A stretch of 8,906 bases of DNA. Origin: Pseudomonadota bacterium. GTDB taxonomy: Bacteria; Pseudomonadota; Alphaproteobacteria; Rhizobiales; Devosiaceae. The stretch is from positions 1 through 8,906 of the forward strand of contig JAEZHZ010000045.1 of the NCBI GenBank assembly GCA_023436745.1, given 5' to 3'. Positions 5,692 through 8,906 of this stretch are shown piece by piece. The notes under the pieces are model-generated. The model was not told the DNA's origin and ran no database searches. It worked only from the letters and a program-made list of their open reading frames with translations. Numbering within the stretch: position 1 is the first letter of the stretch; the number at the start of each line of letters is the position of its first letter. A program made the translations under genes and the position numbers.

Positions 5692-8643
5692 ATGACCGAT
5701 ACCGCCGTGAGCGCCGAGACCGACTATTCCTCGACGCTGTTCCTGCCAGAGACCAACTTTCCCATGCGCGCCGGCCTGCCGCAGCGCGAGCCCGACTGGC
5801 TGAAGCGCTGGGAAGAGATGGACCTCTATGGCCTGCAGCGCGAGCAGGCCAAGGACCGTCCGCTGTTCACCCTGCATGACGGCCCGCCCTACGCCAACGG
5901 CAACATCCATATCGGCCACGCGCTCAACAAGACGCTGAAGGACCTCGTGTCCCGCTCGATGCAGATGCTGGGCTACAACTCGGCCTATGTGCCGGGCTGG
6001 GACTGCCACGGCCTGCCGATCGAGTGGAAGATCGAGGAGCAGTACCGCGCCCGGGGCAAGGACAAGAACGAGGTCCCGGTCGTCGAATTCCGCCAGGAAT
6101 GCCGCGCCTTCGCCAGCCAGTGGGTCGACGTCCAGCGCGAGGAATTCAAGCGCCTCGGCGTGCTCGGCGAGTGGGACAATCCCTACCTCACCATGAGCTT
6201 CGACGCCGAGGCCCAGATCGCCCGCGAGCTGATGAAGGTCGCGACCTCCGGCCAGCTCTATCGCGGCTCCAAGCCCGTGATGTGGTCCGTCGTCGAGCGC
6301 ACCGCCCTCGCCGAGGCCGAGATCGAGTACCAGGACTACGAGTCCGACGCGATCTGGGTGAAGTTCCCGGTTGTGGCCGGTGGCGGCACTGCTGACAGTC
6401 CATTCTTCCGCGATCCAGGCGCCTCCGTCGTCATCTGGACCACCACCCCCTGGACCATCCCGGCCAACCGCGCGATCTCGTATTCGAACAGGATTGAATA
6501 CGGCCTCTACGAGGTCACCGCCGCGCCCGAAGGCAACTGGGCCGCGGTGGGCGAGAAGTACATCATGGCCGACAAGCTGGCGGCCGAAGTGTTCGCCAAG
6601 GCCAAGGTCGAAGGCTACGAGAAGCGCGCGGACGTGACCGCCGCTGATCTCGCCGGCCTCACCTGCGCCCACCCCCTCCGTGGCCTCGGCGGCGGCTACG
6701 CGTTCGACGTTCCCCTCCTCGATGGCGAGCACGTCACCGACGACGCCGGCACCGGGTTCGTTCACACCGCCCCGAGCCACGGCCTCGACGACTTCGACGT
6801 CTGGATGGCGAGCGGCCGCCAGCTCACCGAGCGCGGCATCGACACCCGCATCCCGTTCACCGTCGACGATGCCGGCTTCTACACCAAGGATGCGCCGGGC
6901 TTCGAAGGCGCGCGCGTCATCGACGATTCCGGCAAGAAGGGCGATGCCAACCAGCGCGTCATCACCGCCCTTGCCGAGCGCGGCATGATGGTTGCCCGCG
7001 GCCGCATCAAGCACCAGTACCCGCATTCCTGGCGCTCCAAGAAGCCGGTGATCTACCGCAACACGCCGCAGTGGTTCGTCTACATGGACCGCCCGATCGA
7101 GGGCGTCGACGGCGATACGTTGCGGGTGCGTGCCCTGCGCGCCATCGATGCGACGAAGTTCTATCCCGCAGCCGGCCAGAACCGCCTGCGCTCCATGATC
7201 GCCGAGCGCCCGGACTGGGTGCTGTCGCGCCAGCGCGCCTGGGGCGTGCCGATCACGGTGTTCGTCCACAAGGAGAGCGGCGAGATACTCAAGGACGAGG
7301 GCGTCAACCACCGCATCGCCCAGAGCTTCGAGGAAGAGGGCGCCGACGCCTGGTACAAGCCCGGTGCCGCCGAGCGCTATCTCGGCGACGGCTACAGCGC
7401 CGCCGACTACGAGATGGTCACCGACATCCTCGATGTGTGGTTCGATTCCGGCTCCACCCATGCCTTCGTGCTGCGCAACAAGCAGAAGTGGCCGCACCTC
7501 AAGTTCCCGGCCTCGATGTATCTCGAGGGCTCCGACCAGCACCGCGGCTGGTTCCATTCCTCGCTGCTCGAAAGCTGCGCGACCAACGGCCACGCGCCCT
7601 ATGACAGCGTCCTCACCCATGGCTTCACCATGGATGGCGAGGGTCGCAAGATGTCGAAGTCGCTGGGCAACGTCGTCGCCCCGCAGGAGATCATCAAGCA
7701 GTACGGCGCCGATATCCTGCGCCTGTGGGTGGCCTCGTCCGACTATGCGGAAGACCTCCGCCTCGGCAAGGAGATCATCCAGACCACGGTCGACAGCTAC
7801 CGCAAGCTGCGCAACACCCTGCGCTGGCTGCTGGGCAACCTCGCGCACTACCGGGCCGAGGATGAAGTCGCCTTCGCCGACATGCCCGAGCTCGAGCGGC
7901 TGATGCTGCACCGGCTTGCCGAACTCGATGCCGGCGTCCGCGCCGCCTACGAGGATTTCGACTACCGCCGCGTCGTGACGCTGCTGACCAACTTCATGAA
8001 CATCGAGCTGTCGGCGTTCTACTTCGATATCCGCAAGGATTCGCTCTACTGCGATCCGATCAGCTCCGTCCGCCGCCGCTCGGCGCTGACCGTGCTCAAC
8101 CACCTGTTCGACTGCCTCACCGCCTGGCTCGCGCCCATCCTGGTCTTCACCATGGAAGAGTGCTGGCTCGAGCGTCACCCCGAGGCGGGCTCCAGCGTGC
8201 ACCTGCGCCTTTTCCCGACCGTGCCCGTCGAGTGGCTCGATCCGGAACTGGAAGACCGCTGGGACCGGATCAAGGCCGTCCGTCGGGTCATCACCGGCGC
8301 CCTCGAGATCGAGCGCCGCGAAAAACGCATCGGCTCGTCGCTGGAGGCCGCGCCGCGCGTCACCATCAGCGATGGCCGGCTTGCCGCCGCCATCGAGGGC
8401 GTTGACATGGCCGAGGTGGCGATCACCTCCGCCATCACGGTCGAGGTCGCGGGCGAACTGCCGGCCGGCGCCTTCACCCTCGCCGAGGTGCCCGGTGTGG
8501 CGGTGGAGCCCGCCCGCGCGGAAGGCAAGCGCTGCGCCCGGTCCTGGAAGGTTCTGCCCGAGGTCGGTGCCGATCCGGAATACCCCGACGTCACCCTGCG
8601 CGACGCCCAGGCGCTGCGCGAGCGCGCCGAGGCGGGTCTCTAG
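5692..8643 (+). CDS. ileS: Isoleucyl-tRNA synthetase
   Basis: A 983-residue class I aminoacyl-tRNA synthetase that activates isoleucine with ATP and charges tRNA-Ile. The catalytic Rossmann fold carries the HIGH signature H-I-G-H (73-76, within the PPYANG-NIHIGH context) and K-M-S-K-S (653-657). Between them lies the CP1 editing domain, with W-T-T-T-P-W-T (249-255) and a G-T-G-F-V-H-T-A-P-S-H-G-x-D-D-F segment beginning about residue 353, which hydrolyses Val-tRNA-Ile. W-F-D-S-G (583-587) and E-G-S-D-Q-H-R-G-W (612-620) are the conserved active-site strands. An anticodon-binding helical domain follows. The usual C-terminal zinc-binding pair of CxxC motifs is missing. Cys948 is kept, but the partner position is Ser951, and the second pair is replaced around T-L-R-D-A (968-972). 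ATG 5692 lacks a Shine-Dalgarno sequence. It is a full-length, intact housekeeping gene with ribF upstream and lspA downstream. Confidence 0.98.
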   Translation: MTDTAVSAETDYSSTLFLPETNFPMRAGLPQREPDWLKRWEEMDLYGLQREQAKDRPLFTLHDGPPYANGNIHIGHALNKTLKDLVSRSMQMLGYNSAYVPGWDCHGLPIEWKIEEQYRARGKDKNEVPVVEFRQECRAFASQWVDVQREEFKRLGVLGEWDNPYLTMSFDAEAQIARELMKVATSGQLYRGSKPVMWSVVERTALAEAEIEYQDYESDAIWVKFPVVAGGGTADSPFFRDPGASVVIWTTTPWTIPANRAISYSNRIEYGLYEVTAAPEGNWAAVGEKYIMADKLAAEVFAKAKVEGYEKRADVTAADLAGLTCAHPLRGLGGGYAFDVPLLDGEHVTDDAGTGFVHTAPSHGLDDFDVWMASGRQLTERGIDTRIPFTVDDAGFYTKDAPGFEGARVIDDSGKKGDANQRVITALAERGMMVARGRIKHQYPHSWRSKKPVIYRNTPQWFVYMDRPIEGVDGDTLRVRALRAIDATKFYPAAGQNRLRSMIAERPDWVLSRQRAWGVPITVFVHKESGEILKDEGVNHRIAQSFEEEGADAWYKPGAAERYLGDGYSAADYEMVTDILDVWFDSGSTHAFVLRNKQKWPHLKFPASMYLEGSDQHRGWFHSSLLESCATNGHAPYDSVLTHGFTMDGEGRKMSKSLGNVVAPQEIIKQYGADILRLWVASSDYAEDLRLGKEIIQTTVDSYRKLRNTLRWLLGNLAHYRAEDEVAFADMPELERLMLHRLAELDAGVRAAYEDFDYRRVVTLLTNFMNIELSAFYFDIRKDSLYCDPISSVRRRSALTVLNHLFDCLTAWLAPILVFTMEECWLERHPEAGSSVHLRLFPTVPVEWLDPELEDRWDRIKAVRRVITGALEIERREKRIGSSLEAAPRVTISDGRLAAAIEGVDMAEVAITSAITVEVAGELPAGAFTLAEVPGVAVEPARAEGKRCARSWKVLPEVGADPEYPDVTLRDAQALRERAEAGL

Positions 8644-8664
8644 CCCCGGCCCTCGGGTCGGGCT
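8642..8664 (+). terminator. Stem-loop overlapping the ileS stop codon, possible terminator
   Basis: AGCCC (8642-8646) pairs with GGGCT (8660-8664), and inside it GGCC (8648-8651) pairs with GGTC (8656-8659) with one G-T pair. This leaves a single bulged C at 8647 and the tetraloop CTCG. The 9-bp stem begins in the TAG stop of ileS. No run of T follows (CAGTCCGTCT), so it is not a canonical intrinsic terminator. It could terminate weakly or protect a 3' end. Confidence 0.4.
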
Positions 8665-8672
8665 CAGTCCGT

Positions 8673-8694
8673 CTCCTCCCCGCAGCGGGAGGGG
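8673..8694 (+). repeat. GC-rich palindromic element in the ileS-lspA gap
   Basis: CTCCTCCC (8673-8680) pairs with GGGAGGGG (8687-8694) around a 6-nt loop, CGCAGC, with one T-G wobble. The form of C-rich arm, GC loop and G-rich arm resembles short dispersed palindromic elements common between genes in high-GC alphaproteobacteria. Whether it recurs in this genome cannot be tested from one copy. Confidence 0.35.
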
Positions 8695-8698
8695 CGGG

Positions 8699-8725
8699 GC
8701 GGCGGCTGCGACACCGTCCCGCCGC
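8699..8725 (+). repeat. Third inverted repeat upstream of lspA
   Basis: GCGGCGG (8699-8705) and CCGCCGC (8719-8725) form a perfect 7-bp inverted repeat around a 13-nt loop. It follows the two stem-loops at 8642-8694 and precedes the lspA ribosome-binding site by about 50 nt. Function is unknown. High GC makes chance pairing fairly likely. Confidence 0.25.
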
Positions 8726-8773
8726 AGTCAGCACTTGCCACCCGGCCCATCGCCCCCTAAGTCCGGAACAGAA

Positions 8774-8778
8774 GGGGG
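8774..8778 (+). promoter_or_regulatory. Shine-Dalgarno site of lspA
   Basis: The sequence GAAGGGGG ends in GGGGG at 8774-8778, 6 nt before ATG 8785. This purine-rich run fixes the start of the truncated lspA frame, which would otherwise be too short to call with confidence. Confidence 0.65.
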
Positions 8779-8784
8779 CACTAC

Positions 8785-8906
8785 ATGTCCAGACCATCGT
8801 TGCGCGACCCGTCCGTGCTGGTGTCGCTCATGGCCGGGATTCTGGCGTTCGGCATCGACCGCGCCCAGAAGGCCTTCCACATCGCCGGCGACTGCATCGG
8901 CATCGG
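8785..8906 (+). CDS. lspA: Lipoprotein signal peptidase (SPase II), N-terminal fragment (3' end outside window)
   Basis: An open frame of 40 codons runs from ATG 8785 to the window edge. It reads a short polar N-terminus (MSRPSLRDPS), then a hydrophobic segment of about residues 11-24, then I-D-R-A-Q-K. That is the start of LspA, whose first transmembrane helix is followed by a conserved D-x-x-x-K (canonically DQxxK), here Asp25 and Lys29. LspA is an inner-membrane aspartyl protease that cuts signal peptides from prolipoproteins. Its catalytic aspartates lie further downstream and cannot be seen. The position directly after ileS on the same strand is the classic ileS-lspA arrangement and supports the call. 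A strong ribosome-binding site precedes it, across a 141-nt gap filled with stem-loops. The 3' remainder is missing, so integrity cannot be judged. Confidence 0.75.
   Translation, partial: MSRPSLRDPSVLVSLMAGILAFGIDRAQKAFHIAGDCIGI

Noticed and set aside
5605..8202. An 865-codon open frame on the minus strand opposite ileS
   Set aside because: It is the mirror of ileS. In DNA with G/C-rich third positions the antisense frame rarely meets stops. Its translation is a low-complexity Gly/Ala/Val/His/Asp mixture with no recognisable domain, and ileS is unambiguous.
1..8906. A defence island, mobile element or biosynthetic cluster
   Set aside because: All confident genes are chromosomal housekeeping or regulatory families, with uniform composition and no integrase, transposase, terminal repeats, or toxin-antitoxin or nuclease genes.

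Overview
The window looks like ordinary chromosomal DNA of a high-GC alphaproteobacterium. The support is strong G/C preference at third codon positions, long shadow ORFs on the opposite strand, an IleRS of alphaproteobacterial type, a TipF-like degenerate EAL protein, and the order HAD-IIA (TIGR01459 type) - ribF - ileS - lspA, which I recall from several alphaproteobacterial genomes. I cannot name the genus. I see no transposase, integrase, phage gene, tRNA, rRNA, CRISPR array or att-like repeat.

Layout. Positions 1-234 (+) are the end of an EamA/DMT-type membrane transporter. It converges, with an 8-nt gap, on a minus-strand RibD-C/dihydrofolate-reductase-like protein (243-770). Upstream of that on the same strand is a large sigma-54-dependent activator (840-2270) with a degraded receiver domain, a complete AAA+ core and a Fis-type helix-turn-helix resembling that of LuxO. 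Across a 141-nt divergent intergenic region, the plus strand carries a TipF-like membrane protein (2412-3689) whose EAL domain has lost its catalytic residues. Next come a HAD-IIA protein (3768-4634) and ribF (4637-5608), separated by 2 nt and probably translationally coupled. Then follow ileS (5692-8643), with its own candidate promoter, and the first 40 codons of lspA (8785 to the window edge), which has a clear Shine-Dalgarno sequence.

How the parts work together. The right half is a housekeeping block: FMN/FAD formation (RibF), isoleucyl-tRNA charging (IleRS) and lipoprotein signal-peptide cleavage (LspA). The HAD protein is a possible flavin- or cofactor-related partner by position only. 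The left half holds regulatory genes. A sigma-54 activator divergent from a c-di-GMP-effector-like flagellar positioning protein suggests a motility or lifestyle-control locus, but this is inference from adjacency.

No convincing undescribed system was found. The points most worth a second look are the degenerate domains (receiver, EAL, HAD motif I, IleRS C-terminal zinc site), the HAD-ribF coupling, and the stem-loop-rich gaps flanking ileS.
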